Source: Bryopsis sp. KO-2023 | Lineage: Eukaryota; Chlorophyta; Ulvophyceae; Bryopsidales; Bryopsidaceae | Length of the DNA: 64,000 nt | Reading direction: 5' to 3' | NCBI GenBank assembly: GCA_030272585.1 | Contig: BSYQ01000011.1 | Location: 806,001-870,000, forward strand | Translations under genes and position numbers: made by a program | Shown here: one piece after another, positions 13,291 to 25,500 of the stretch | Layout: every line of letters begins with the position of its first letter | How positions within the stretch are numbered: the first letter of the stretch is position 1 | The notes under the pieces: model-generated | What the model saw: only the letters and a program-made list of their open reading frames with translations | What the model was told of the DNA's origin: nothing | Databases searched by the model: none

Positions 13291-16200
13291 TTTCTTTTGG
13301 GTCGAAAGAGGAAGAAAAGAAGAAAAAAGGAATTGAAAAAGTTGATATTTTACTTGATTTTTGTTAATTCGATGAACAGATTTACTCCTCTGGAAAAAAA
13401 AAGAGAAAAAAGGAAAAAAAGAGGGAGAAAAGGAAAAAAAAAGAGGCCAAGGGGTGAAGGAATCTGGTGTTGATTTCCCTCCCTCGAGGTGGGGGTTGAG
13501 GTCAAATATAGATTTGAGGAAAGAAAAAAAAAAAAAACCATTGAGAAAAGAAAAGGAAAACCAGAAAAGGCAAAACAAATATAAAAATATAGACACCTAT
13601 GTACATAGGGAAGAACAGACGAGGTCGAGGGATGAAAAAAAAAATGGTCGATGGGAAGAAGAAGAAAAAAAAAAAGTGTGAGAAAAATCTCACACTTTTT
13701 TTGGGTTTCGGTTAAAATTTTTTTTTGGGGGGAGTGGGAAATCTCGTGTTCCTTCTGACTTCAAGGCAGGATTTTTTTTTTTTTTTGGATTGACGTTCGT
13801 GAAGCTGTAGTGGGGTAGGAATTTAATGGGGGTGGAGGTTCTTTTTTCCTCGATTGGGTTGTAGAATATTGCACATGAACACAGCTGTGGATATATATGC
13901 TGAGGTTGCTGGTGTGGTGCAAAAATTGGGTTTATCCACCGTTTCGTTTTGCTTAACCAAAAGAAAAATCAAAAAACGAAAGGATGGTGGAGAATTGAGA
14001 TGGGTGAAATGGGCCAGCGTTCGTGTATAGGAAATTGTTATTTAAGGATAAAAGGAATCTGGTTTTTGTTTGTTGACTTGGTGGTTATTTCGACCGATGT
14101 GCAATTCAGTTCCTTCTCGAGGAAATCGTTTGTTGAAGTCGTGGTTAAAATTCCATTAATTTTTTGTTGGTGCTTTTTCTGAGTGCATCCGTAAATTATG
14201 CGTAAATATTTCATATAATTTATATTTTGTATACAGCCAGGGGGGAAGCTTCCTGTATCTGATATCACCCACGATGATTTGCTTTGGGAAATCGATAGTT
14301 GCATATTGGAGGGGATTCTGAACGAGAATCGACCTACACCTAAATAAAAACCTCTTGAAATTTTGAAGTTAGAAATATTGTTCCGAGAACAAATTTGACT
14401 AGGGTAGTGATACAACAGTGCATGGTTTGATTTTTCCATTCGTGCCTTCATGTCTGACTGAAAAAATGTGGCCAATACTTTGAGAGTAAAAGCTACCCAC
14501 CGCTTCGCCTTTGTCGATCTAATTTTTGACAGCATTTCTTCAATATATATACATATATATACATATTTTTATTGTTATATTTATTTTTTGTAGTTGGAGT
14601 TGTGTGCTGACTCCTGTTTGCTTGCGTGTGTGTGTGTGATTTACCTTCCCTTGTCTGGGTTGCTTAGGCAACCGGTGAGTTCCAGAGCAAATTGGACGCA
14701 AATGCTTCGACGGTGGAGAGGCTCACGGAAGACATGGAGGCGATGGAGCAGCGATGCAACCACCAAATGAAAATTATGGAATTGGAAACGCAAGGCCAAG
14801 TCAAGCACATCAAAGACAAATGGAGGTCCGAATTCGAACGCAGGAAGAAATTGCACAATGCGGTGAGACGCAACCTCCAATCCTACTCCAATGCTTTCTT
14901 CTCGTTGCTTTCCTGCAGAATTATTCTGGAGCCTTTCTTTCCTTTTTTTTTTCGATTGACAAAGAAAAAGGTTTTCTTGAAACACATGTGGATGTCTGCA
15001 GCTGTTGGAGCTGAAGGGGAACATCAGAGTGTTTTGTCGAATTCGTCCGATGCTGGAGTCTGAAACGGCGGCTGGGGGTTGCCCTGCAGTGAAAGCTGAG
15101 GATGAAGATAATTTAACGATCGCCTCACCCGAGGGGTCCAAAGACTTGATAAAAACCTATGAATTTGACCGGTGAGGAACACAAATGAAAAAAAAGAAAA
15201 AATTGAAAACACAAAGGGAAACAAAAAGAAATACAGGTTGTAAGGGGGTGAACACACAGAGGAAAAAAACATACAGATATTGAGGGGAAAAAAATCAGTG
15301 GAGTGGGGAAAAATAAAATATGTACAGCCATTAAGTGTTTAACTTTTGAGCAGTATCGACAAAATAAAAATAACAAATAAAAACACGAAATAATGTAATG
15401 TATATGCACATATTTACATTCATTTTCGAGCAAATTTGTTGCAGAGTGTTCGGCCCAGAGGATGGACAGGAGGAGGTGTTTGAAGAGGTTTCCAGTTTGG
15501 TGACGAGCGTTTTGGATGGATACAATGTTTGCATCGTCGCCTATGGTCAGACAGGCAGCGGAAAGACTTACACCATGGATGGCCCGGAGGCAAACCCAGG
15601 GGTCAATTCCAGGACGCTTTCGCAGCTCTTCAGGATTGCAGACAATCGAAACGGCCAAAATAATTACACCATCAAGGCGAGCGTGCTGGAAATCTACAAT
15701 GAGCAAATCGTCGATTTGCTGTCGGACAACAGGGATAAGAAGCTGGACATCAAGCAGGTGAGATATGTTCTTTTTTTGATTTTCATTTTTTGTTCCAAAA
15801 AAAATAAGGAAAGAAAAGAAAAAGAAAAAGAAAACGAACAAGATGTTGCGTTTTTGGCTTGTTGTTCTGTTCGATTCTTTCATGTTGCTGTTTTGTGGCC
15901 TGCTGCTTTCGACAGAAATCTGACAGTGAATTTTTTTATGTTTTTTTTTCTTTTTTTCCCCGTAGGATGCCGATGGCATGTATGTCCCAGGGCTAAAAAT
16001 AGAAGAAGTTCGCAGCATGGAAAACGTGAATGCCCTGATTGCGACAGGGAAAAAGAATCGCTCCACCTTTGCAACCAACATGAACGAACATTCCTCGAGA
16101 TCACACTTGGTGTTTTCTGTATACGTGGAAAATCAGAGCAGCACGCAGGCCAATGGCAGGCGATTCAAGGGAAAACTGCACTTGATTGATTTGGCGGGGT

Positions 16201-17043
16201 CGGAGCGGCTGTCAAAGTCAGGAGCGCAAGGAGACAGACTGAGGGAAGCCCAAAACATCAACAAGAGTTTGTCTGCTTTGGGGGATGTCATCCAAGCGCT
16301 GCGCCAGAAGAGTCAACACATCCCATTTCGCAATAGCAAGGTAAACCGGGGAAAAAAAAAAGTCTAAGCCAGATGGTGGGTGGGTGGGTTTTTTTCTTTC
16401 GTTTTACTTTCTATCGGAAAATTGATGGGTTTTCCTGATCGTTTTGAGAGGAAAAAAAATGTATATATATATATATATATGTATTAGCCAAGGAAAGCGC
16501 TTCAAGTCGACCAAAACTTGAATTGTCTTTTTGTTGAAGAAATAAACATTTTTCTTGGGAAAAAAAAGAAAGGAATTTGATTAAGACCGGCTTCTGTTTT
16601 CTTTATTGATAGTTGACCAGGTTTTTGGAAGACTCACTGGGTCGCAGCAGCAAATGTCTTTTGATGGCAAATTTCAGCCCTTCGGCAGCCAACTGCGCCG
16701 AAAGCAGGTAATGGAATGTGACATCTATATAAAAAGAAGATAGTGGGGTGCAATAGTACACCAAGCAAAAGAAGATTCATGTATGAGAATTGAGAATTGA
16801 CAATTCTGGATGGATGCTTTTGTCAGAATTTTGCCAACCCACCTGCCCTTGGTTTTTTTTAACAAGAAAGTACCACTGTTTGTCGAGCTTTTTGAGAAGA
16901 GTTTCAATGGTTGATCGATCAGATGGGGATTGTTTCTTTTTCTATTTTTAGCCATGTCGATTTTGTTCTTAGTTTTCCTCAAATAAATTACCCAATGCAA
17001 CCCGTCCACTATGCAAATGAGTGACATGGATCCATTGTTTTAT

Positions 17044-17074
<31 letters not shown>

Positions 17075-17275
17075 ATATATTTTTTTTGGCTGTTTCAGAA
17101 TGTGGTACAAGCCTCACATGTCAACGATTAATATATGTATATTTTTTTTCTTCCTGGCTATTGTCGTAGGTGTTCGGCAGAATTTGCTTCTCGAGCAAAA
17201 AAGGTGGAGTTAGGAAGAACTGCTCCGAGCGCAGCTCCTCAAAATCGAAGGAGGCCACCCACTGAACAGAAGTAA
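5447..17275 (+). CDS. kinesin-14 (C-terminal motor, minus-end-directed family)
   Basis: Microtubule motor with a long coiled-coil stalk and a C-terminal motor. Exons: 5447-5470, 5749-5907, 5958-5993, 6369-6477, 6753-6837, 7111-7303, 7703-7798, 8004-8159, 8485-8615, 8933-9229, 9334-9445, 14668-14862, 15002-15171, 15445-15757, 15966-16340, 16613-16707, 17170-17275. They join in frame to 883 residues. Residues about 65-525 are heptad-rich coiled coil. The neck LLELKGNIRVFCRIRP (from residue 532) directly before the motor is diagnostic of kinesin-14. The motor has the P-loop GQTGSGKT, switch I NEHSSRSH and switch II LIDLAGSER, all intact, so ATPase activity is expected. The tail after the motor is short and basic. 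The family is minus-end directed and acts in spindles or transport. The first exon (MAASSTSA) is less certain; translation could begin at the Met at 5794. One intron is 5.2 kb (see separate entries). Confidence 0.9.
7352..7384 (+). repeat. uninterrupted run of 33 G
   Basis: Thirty-three consecutive G on the sense strand within the kinesin intron 7304-7702. Its length could be a sequencing or assembly approximation. Confidence 0.9.
9998..10027 (+). other. possible alternative last exon in the kinesin gene
   Basis: A strong acceptor (pyrimidine-rich tract, then TGTGCAG) precedes ten codons in the same phase as the end of the 9334-9445 exon, reading IKHEPRTAA then a stop. Used here, the transcript would encode only the coiled-coil stalk without a motor, followed by a long homopolymer-rich 3' region. 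The phase match alone has a one-in-three chance. Confidence 0.3.
10028..14236 (+). repeat. homopolymer-rich low-complexity tract in kinesin intron
   Basis: About 4.2 kb made mostly of short A, T and G runs with few C, on the sense strand of kinesin. Many short ORFs appear but all are Lys/Phe/Gly-rich products of the runs. It contains one perfect inverted repeat (13669-13702). It is either part of one 5.2-kb intron or a very long 3' UTR of a short isoform. No independent gene was seen. Confidence 0.6.
13669..13702. repeat. perfect inverted repeat, 15-bp arms
   Basis: Arms 13669-13683 and 13688-13702 (AAAAAAAGTGTGAGA and its exact complement) with a 4-nt loop, inside the long kinesin intron. 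In RNA it would form a hairpin. Confidence 0.8.
14237..14347 (+). other. possible second alternative last exon in the kinesin gene
   Basis: After an acceptor ending ATACAG there are 36 sense codons and TAA, in phase with the 9334-9445 exon. The peptide (starting PGGKLPVSDITHDD) is acidic and unlike the runs around it, so it is more protein-like than its surroundings. It would replace the motor with a short acidic tail. Expression is unknown. Confidence 0.3.
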
Positions 17276-18188
17276 ACAGCCAAAAAATTCGAAAAGAAAA
17301 AACAAACGAAAAGAAAAAGCCCTTGAAAGATTGTGGTGTTTTTGTTTTTGTTTTTTCGGTGGGGGTGGTTCCTCGGTCGGGAAAAGTATTTTATTAGTTA
17401 AAAAAAAAAATACAGGAAGGAAAAAGTTGACAAAGAAAAAGAAGAGGAAAAAAAAGCATGGTGGCGGATGTGGCTTTTTCATTTGTTTTTATTTGTGCGT
17501 GGAGCCGTGCTTTTTTTTTTCATTTTTTGATGAGGTGTTTGAACCTCAGCAAAATCATGTTATTGGAAAAATAAAATGCAGAGGTGATTACTTTTGGGGA
17601 GGGTAAAAATGGAAAAAAAGACTGCAGAAAAAAGCAAAAAATCAAAAAAAACTGCAGGGGTGTTTGGAAGAGAAAAAAAAACCAAAGATGCAAAATTTTT
17701 GGGAAAGTATCGAGGGTAGCCGGAAAATTGTATGGAAAGGGAAAAAAAGAGGAAGGAATTTGGGGTATGGTTTGTGTTATTAATAAATCGACCTGTGAGC
17801 GTGACATACACACATACACAGAGGTGATGTGGGTTTTATTGAGCAGTCGAGAAAATTATTTTTTTTTGAATGACGTCAGATTGAGGTTTGTTTGTTAAGG
17901 AAATGTGCAGCCAATGGGCTTGCACTTTCTTGAGGGAAAAAAAAATGAAAAAAAAAATGTTATTCGAGTGCTCAGGCTGCCTGGTTTTTGTTAAGAATGT
18001 GAGGTGGTGGTGATTTTTTTTTTTAAATCAATTGGATTGAGCGGGTCGAATGGAGAGGGGGGAAATTGGTTGGTGGAAAATTATGTCCAGGAAGGAAGGG
18101 GAGGGAGGTTGCAAAAAAAGAGTATTCGGGAGGGTGTGGAAAAAAAAAACAAAAAAACAGTTGACAAAGAAACCTGTGTTACGAGAAA
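17276..18188 (+). repeat. G/A-rich low-complexity 3' flank of kinesin
   Basis: About 0.9 kb directly after the kinesin stop, rich in A and G runs on the sense strand and poor in C. It probably includes the 3' UTR. No gene was seen. Confidence 0.5.
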
Positions 18189-18749
18189 TGTATTCTGCGA
18201 AGCCTGCGTTTGTGTTTGATCGACAGAAAGGGAAAATCGACGCACGGTTTTTCCTGAAGGGATGACGATTTTGTTATTCTTTCTTACAACGAACGATATT
18301 TCGGCAAGCATCAAGTACACCCCGTTTCGTTTGTTTTTCGCAGTCGGGACGATAACAGCACGCGGCTGGGTCCATCACCACACCCCACGCCCCAGGGACG
18401 ATCGCGTAACAGATTCTCCACAGGTCTGACAGAGCGGCCGTCCCTCGATTAGTGTCGTGGAAAACCCGAGAAGATCCTCGGCGGCGCGACGTTGACAGTC
18501 CAGCCCCTCTGCCATCACCACACGTGATTATCCCTATGATTGCTCAGCGCATTGACAAGCCCGTCGGTCGCGCGCTTAGCAATGCCTTCCTCCTCGCCCA
18601 GTAAATCCCCCCAGCCAATATTATTGTTTTTGGGTGCTTCGATTCGTTTCGATCGAGTGACGTTTCTTTTTTTTCCGAGTTTTTCGCCCTACTTCCATGA
18701 GTTTCGTGGCGGGCCCCACTTCTTTCATTACATAGAGAAGATTACATGA
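18189..18749 (+). CDS. small protein of unknown function
   Basis: Not recognised. The best in-frame chain is 18189 to about 18251 (MYSAKPAFVFDRQKGKIDA), then 18424-18600, then 18680-18749 with a stop. The last two exons are well supported: the 79-nt intron between them has a GTAAAT donor and a long pyrimidine tract before CCGAG, and the phases agree. The C-terminal part reads FSPYFHEFRGGPHFFHYIEK, rich in Phe, His and Tyr. The first exon uses a weak donor (GTTTTT) and is uncertain. An alternative exon at 18344-18421 is possible. The stop overlaps the proposed start of the next gene by 4 nt, so the two may instead be alternative products of one locus. Confidence 0.4.
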
Positions 18750-20792
18750 AGGACTTTGAGCTCCGTACTTTCGACGCCGGTTGGCTGTTTTGCGTAAGAG
18801 TTCAGTCGGGTTTACTGAGGGGGGGAGAAGTGTGGAAAGTAAAAGTTCGGGGGGGGGGAAGGATGGGGAAGCGATGCGCGTTGTCTCCACGAGAAGAACA
18901 ATCTGAAACGCCCGACTCCACCGTTCACTAGATCTAAACGAGCGCGCTGTGTTTCGTTATTGGACTCCGCACTTTTTCGAGATTTCTTTTCGTTGTTCGT
19001 TTTGCTTTCCGCTTCTCGCGCTCTGCTGGGAACAGCGTCCGAAGGGTCGTTCCCCCAACCCTCCCTCAAGCCGGCGTCGCGAATCTCAATACCTTTCGTG
19101 ACGTTTTTGTTGTTTTTTCAACCATAGAGGGCTCCTTCGAGTCCGCAACTCAAATAATGAACACAAGAAAGACAACGAACCCCCCGCCAACGCTGTGAAA
19201 ATCCACCTCGTTTCTGAAAGAAAGGGGTTGCGAACAGCATATCGGTCCGCGTGATTCGATCGGGGTGGATTCTTGCGTTTGTGTGTTTGTACTGGATGCG
19301 TGTATGAAAAAAAACTTCTTTTCTCGGGGGCTAATTTCACGGGAAGAAGATTTTTTTGGATGTGTGTGCGTAAAAAAAAACTTCTTTTTCTGGGGGCCTA
19401 ATTCCATCGACACAGGAAGAAGACGACGATGCAGAATCCGGCAGATCTGGCGCATGGAATCCTGATGGAGCGACTGGACGCAAAGCCATGGACGTTTTTC
19501 GTCCTCCGTCGGGGATGTACGAGCAAGCGTCGCAGCATCGGGACGAGCCCAGGCGCAGGCGCTCCAAATCGATGTCGGAGTCCGTTCGACGCGACGGAGT
19601 GTTTCCGAGCGAGGATCACAGCTCAGAATTGACGTTCGAAATGTGGATTCCAGCGGGTAGGGAAAACCCCGTAGAACTTTGACAGAAATTTGCATGCGTG
19701 GTTTGGTGGGAGGAAAAAGAAAAACAAAGCGTTAACAAAACAAAACAGTTTGCCTTGCCTGGAGTGGAAAACAGCTTCGGGATCCTGCGAAAATAAGATT
19801 TAAATGAAAAGATGGGGTGCGAACAAGGGAAAAGAAACTGTGGATCATACTGCACACTTTTCTCTCCTCCAACACCTTTTTTTCTCTACTGGGCCATTCG
19901 TTGGGTTTTTTTTTTCTCGTTGGGGAAAGTAAAAGTATAAGCGAAAACTTCTGGTCAGATGTGTGAGAAAGATGCTCCGTATTTTTTTTTTTAATTGGAT
20001 CATTTTCTTCTCGGATATTGTTCACCACCAATAGCCCAGCCACGTTTTGTAGCTACTCTTTTTAATAACGCCAATCTTTTTCTTGAATCTATTCGTAGTT
20101 ACGATGCGAATGTGAAGTGATGTGGTATGTGGATCAATCAAATCAAATTTTCACTTCTGCGTTTTCGACTCAACAAAAAATAATTTTAAAACAATGTTGT
20201 TCCTGCAGATGGTGCCAAGAGGAAATGGTCGAGCATGGGCCTGTCCGACCTGGAGGCAATCTCCCCACCAATATTGAGCGCCGAATACCTGCGCAGCATT
20301 TTCGAAAGCTACGTGACAGACGACGAAGAAGAGGAGTTATCCTCCTCCTCCACTTCCACGGCCATCCCCAACTCCAAAACCGTTTACTCAAACAATAACC
20401 CCTCGGCCCTGGACCCCACCACAGTCAACCACCATCATCACGAAATAGAATACACCCCGAACGCCGAAAAGCCCTCCAAATTCAAAATCTGGAAACAATT
20501 GAGGAACTGCTCGTGTCTGACTGGGGACGGAGGGGTGGGGGGAGGGGGGGGAGGGAGCAGCAGTAGTAATAGTGGCAGCAGCGGGGGTGGAGGGGCCAGC
20601 GAGAAATCACAAACGAATGAAATCAGGGATCGTAAGAAATTGCGTCACGTGAGGGGTGGGTCATGGGGTTCAATATTTTTTAAAAAGGTGGGAAATGAAG
20701 TGGTGGCGAGCAGGCCATACAGAGGATATGAAGCACATGGAAGCAACTCATCTGGAAAAAAGAAAGGTCAAAGCTGCGGGGTTAAAGAATGA
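18746..20792 (+). CDS. acidic, low-complexity protein of unknown function
   Basis: Not recognised. Exons 18746-18793 (MKDFELRTFDAGWLFC, donor GTAAGA), 19416-19656 and 20209-20792 join in phase to 290 residues. The second exon has an acidic start (EEDDDAESG), an Arg/Ser patch (RRRRSKSMSES) and ends ELTFEMWIPA. The third has a compact segment (SDLEAISPPILSAEYLRSIF) followed by an acidic and Ser-rich stretch, a His run, a WKQLRNCSC motif, and Gly/Ser runs. It looks like a largely disordered regulatory protein; the conserved part would be the segment around residues 100-130. An internal donor after 20648 could extend the gene beyond the stop at 20790. A start from an upstream exon cannot be excluded. 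Confidence 0.5.
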
Positions 20793-23700
20793 TTTGATAT
20801 ATCTTTTTCGGGGGAAGGGGAGGGGGGGGGTGGGGAAGGGGAAAATATTTTCTGATTCCCTCCCACCAACCCCCCCTCCCCCCCCTTTTTCTATTTTCAA
20901 AAGAGTTGATGGTTTGTCGAATTTGCAAGGGGCCGGATTAGAATTTTTGTTTTGTGTGTTGTGGAGGAGGGGGAAGCCGGGGTGGGGTGGGGGGGAGTTT
21001 TGCATCTATATATTTTGTCAGTCATATATCTAGCTACTTGAAAAACAGAAAAAAAGGCAAAAAAAAAGGTTAGCGAATGGAGGGCTATTTGGGATGAGAG
21101 TGGTTTAAAGAAAGTCAGTCAGTCAGTCAGCCTGTCAGTCAGTCAGTGTTCGTTTGTTCTTTCTTTTTCTTTCGTTTGGCTTTAATGCATCTACATTTTC
21201 CATTTCTGGCATTGGCGATGATTAAATGAGGCTTAGAAGTTTGCTTTGAAGAAAAAAAATTAAAAAAAACTAAAACAAAAAACTAAGAAGATCAGGGTGA
21301 ATTTTGATTTTAAGAGGAAAAAAAACAGGGAAAAAAAAGAAAAAAAAGAAAAGAAATGACACCTCCCCCAAAGTCGAATGCCAAAACACATTGTTGTTGG
21401 TTGGGTTGATTTTCTCTCTCTCTCTCTTTCTCTCTCTGTGATTTTTTTTTCTCATCTTCCTTTTTCTGGGGGAAAGTTTGTTTCTTTTTTTGGAATTGGA
21501 ACGAAATATTATAGGCTCCCAAGTTTGTTTGTTTGTTTTTTTGTTTCTGCTCAAAAAAAAAGAGAAAAAAAGAAAACAAACTGAAAGTGAGGATGAGAAA
21601 AGGAAGAAAAAGAAAAGTGTCATTAATCAAGCTAATAGGGGTGTTCTTGATTTGTACAAGAGGATGGCTATATTCGGAAAAAAATTGGAAGAAAATGTTT
21701 AAGATTCTAAAAAACAAAATGATGGAAGGTGGAAATTAGGAAAGAAGGCGGGGGAGGGGGGGGATCTGTATATTTTGCAGATTTGTGTTGAATTATTAAC
21801 GATAGGGAGAGAGTGTGAGAAAAAGTGTGAGAAAGAGAGAGAGAGAGAGGCCCATGTAGCCCAGGATATTATTAGCTTTCACCAGAAAATTTCCTTAGTA
21901 GAGGCGTGGGATAGCAAATTTAACAAGAACAAGAAAAGGGAGAGAAAAAAAAAAGCAAAGCAGGAAAGGAAAGCCAAAAAGGAAGAAAAGATAATCGTAG
22001 CACACCTAAAATTTTTGACACTGTAACTAGAACCGAAAGAAGGAGAAGGAGAAGAAGAAAAGAAAAGAAAAACCTTTTGAAAAAGAGTGAGAAATGGAGG
22101 ACATATGTGGTTGCTTCACTGGTCGAATTTCTGTTCTGTGATTGGAAAACAAAATATTAAAAAAAAACGTTTTGTTTTAATAGTCGAGTTTTTGTAGCTC
22201 TAGAATGGAACACTCAACAAACAAAAAAAAAGGGAAAGAAACCTGTTGAAACAAAAAAACAATATGGAGACGTACGAACTATGTGTTTTTTTCCTGTTTT
22301 TTTCTCTTTTTTTTTTTAGAGGAGGGAAAAAAGGTAGATAAAAACACTGATGGAATTATCGAGGGGTGGCAAAATGAATGGGGAAATATTGCTCAGCAAA
22401 GACAGGGGGATTTACCAGAAGGAAAAGAAAAAAAAAGACATGAAAAGAAAAGAAAATGAGGTTTGTGTTGTCCACATTCCTTTTTTTCTTTTTGGTAGTG
22501 TTGAATTTAATTCTCTGAAATTTTGAAATGTCTGATGCCATATGTTCATCGCTTTCGGTTTGCTGGTCTTTTTTTTTTTTTTCTTTTCCAAAAGGTATTT
22601 TGGGAGATGTGAGCAGAAGGAAAGGGATGTAACTCTGGAATCCTTTTTTCCTGAAAAAAAAAGAAGCTGAAGTTCAGCAAACCCCCCTCCACTATCTCAG
22701 CTTCCCCTCGGCTTCCTCTCGGCTTCCTCTCGGCTTCCCCAGAAGGGAAAAAAAAAAAACACTACATTTATATATTGCAAGAAAGGTGCATGGTGAGGAA
22801 AACCAAAAGCACTCTTGGCAATTTCTTTTTTCTTTTTTTCTTTTTTTTTTTAATCAAGAAAAGATGGGAGAGTGAAATGGTTGGGCACACGTCCCTTGGG
22901 GTAAATAATTACCACCGTTGGCTTCGGTGGAAGCACTTTAAAAAATCTCTTTTTTTTTTCTTTTTTTTTAAATCAGAAACAAAAGTCTACATGCTCTCCC
23001 TGTTTTTTCGGTTTTTTTTTCTCTTGTGACTTTTGTCGAGGGGAGAAACAGGGTATATGGATAGAGCACTCTTTTCTTTCTTCTTTTTTCAGAAATAATT
23101 GCAGTGTGCAATGAAGAAACATTTGGGGGGGGGGGAAGGGTTGGACAAAAAAAGACAAGAAAAAAACACCCAAAAAAGAAAAACAAATAAATAAGACAAA
23201 AGCGAACGTGTGAGGTGGCAGAATTGTTATTTAAAAAAAAATCGAATTTTGAATAGGTGGGCAGAGGGTGGTTTTAAAAATTTTCTAGTTGGGAAAATCG
23301 AGGTGGATATTCTTGTAGAATATATTTTCTCGTTGCAAGAACTTGCTCTTTTCATTGTCATCTGGGAGAGTGCCTGCAAGGTTGAAATTCACACACATAT
23401 ATATATATAGGGCTAAGGGTTTTTTTTTCTTTCTTTTTTTTGACAGATCAGGTCGATATTTAAAAAAAAAAAGATTGCATTGAATTGAATTGAATCAAAT
23501 TGAAGATAAGGTAATTGAATTAAAAAAAAACATATAAGACACAATGTTAGTGGGCATAAGGGGGATTAGCCGAGAATTTAGAGCAATCTCTCTCTTAGGG
23601 GAAAAAAAAAATCTCGGGGAACTTTTTAACAAATCTGAACTTTGGATAAGAGCTTGGAGTGGTTTTTTTGGGTTTTTTTTTTCTTCTTTTTTTTAACGAA

Positions 23701-24400
23701 GAGACGTGTTTTTTTGGGGGCTTGAAAGAAAAACAAAAAAGGAAAAACGAAGAGACAATGTGTCGTTGGACGGAAAAAAGTCGGAGGGGGGAAGGGGGAA
23801 ATCGAGTTTTGTCACATTGGCGAAAGGAGGTGATCAATCGAACGGCTTCCATTGATTAGGTTTTCTTGAATAGCTTATCTTTTTTTTAGGTTGTGCGTTT
23901 AAATTGAACCCATCGATGTGAAGTCGAAAAAAAACAAACATCTAAAAAACCCTGAGTGTTTTGAAAGAGTATGCGCTGACATTGGAACATTGGGCTGCAC
24001 ATGGAAAAAGGGACTCAATCCGACTAATGCGTGAAGAAAACAGAAAAGTGAAAATGTGGAAGTTTGCACCGTTGAAAGGTGTGTTTTTCTTCAATTTTGA
24101 AAAAGAAGGAAAATTGGATGTTTGAACGGGGAAAAGAGAAAATCTGATCTGGGAAATCGTTTTTATTACGATTTATCTGATGATCAGTAAGATATTCAGG
24201 TTTCTTTGGTTTATCGTGTTTCTGTGGATGTTTCTAGGTGGGGGGTGATCGCTAGGGATTGGGACACGGGTGCCACAGAGGGGAGGGGGGGTGTTTGCAC
24301 TGATTGTAAAAAAGAAAACTCCGCATTGCTTTTTTTCTTTCCCTTTTTCCCCATTGGTAAAGTGGAAATACATTTGGCCTTGATGGATATGTGTGCATGT
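20793..24400 (+). repeat. homopolymer-rich, G-skewed 3' flank
   Basis: About 3.6 kb of A, T and G runs after the preceding stop, G-rich on the plus strand. It includes a (CAGT)n patch near 21115-21150, a TC-rich patch near 21410-21440, and an 11-bp tandem (CTCGGCTTCCT, three copies) at 22707-22739. No convincing exon was found. It is either a very long 3' UTR or an intron leading nowhere visible. Confidence 0.5.
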
Positions 24401-25500
24401 TTTTGTTCCAAAATTGGCAGCTGATTTATTTTCTGATCAAGTTTCGGAGCTGCGAAAACAGAATCCAGTGTGAAGTGTTGACTTCATATTCTTGCATGTA
24501 AGAAGTACCACCCCTGTCCTCACCAAAAGTCCCTTCAAATATCACAACCTGGAGTCCTAGCTGTGCAAACTGCTAGCAACTACCCAACTGAATCACTACC
24601 TTTTCCACAGAACCCAAATGAGAAGAAGATGAAGGATAGTTGAGTGGACTTTGGGCATAAGTATATACTTATATATGAAATAGTAGAACATGTTCGCTGA
24701 GGTTGCGTTTCCCATTTTCTTGCTTTCAGCGTTGGTGTTTCATGATGGACTGGACCAATCCTGATTTACCTCAGAATATCCTTGTTTTGGAGATTTGTTG
24801 AGCTGTGCGTTTCGGTTGAGGAAAGCGATGCAAGCATGTGGAAACTTGCCACTTTGGTGATCCTCTTACAAACAATAACTAAACAAATATCCAAACCCTC
24901 AGGCCATGTGTCCTTCCTTCACAATCTAACAGAGTTTTTTTTCTTCTTTAATCTTGAAGCACTAGGTTAACGATTACGTAAACTCCACAATTGCTTTTCA
25001 AATTCGGAACACCTTGGCGGCCAGGGTGGTTTGAATCTTCTAACGACTGAACGAAATGCACAATGCGTTTTTGGAACGATAACACATTGTCTGTCCAGGA
25101 GCAAAACGAAACTTTCTAATGCCATGCATAATGGGAAATTTTCCGACCGGAAAAAATCGACTAAATAACCACCACAGAGGCACCTGGCCCAATCCCCACC
25201 CCCCCAAAATCAATCGTTCAAGAAATGCAGTCATCAAGGGGACGGACCCCTGGTCTGACTGACAACCCAACTCGTTCTTTCGTTTTCCATTTTCTGCAAA
25301 TTAAACCCCCACATCCCCACTGGAAAATCATGTACAAAAATTCTTCCATGTTGAATGGAACAATGACACAGGCTCCAATTCCCTCCGAAAAGAAAATCAG
25401 AACCTGACAAGATAAGGGGGGAAAAGGGAAAAGCAGTGAAAAAACACAGATTTCCCGATGTCCCCCCTTTTCTAAAGACTTCAATGACACAACAGAAACC
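24401..25500. other. intergenic region between convergent tails
   Basis: The sequence loses the G skew of the left tail and has not yet taken on the C skew of the right tail. It contains one copy of the dispersed repeat (24498-24609). Short ORFs here have no splice-site support and I call no gene. Confidence 0.4.
24498..24609 (+). repeat. dispersed repeat, copy 1 of 3
   Basis: Shares blocks such as AGTCCCTTCAAATA, CACAACC, CAAACTGC and TAGCAACTACCCAAC with the copies at 42071-42180 (same strand) and 34893-34991 (opposite strand). Identity is by eye about 75-80 percent. No ORF or terminal repeats were found, so it may be a short non-autonomous element. Confidence 0.7.

Noticed and set aside
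10950-13700. Many 60-140 residue ORFs on both strands
   Set aside because: They are Phe/Lys/Arg-rich products of homopolymer runs without splice support or domains.
25040-25490. Minus-strand ORFs in the spacer between convergent tails
   Set aside because: No splice sites join them to each other or to the neighbouring gene, and no motif is present.
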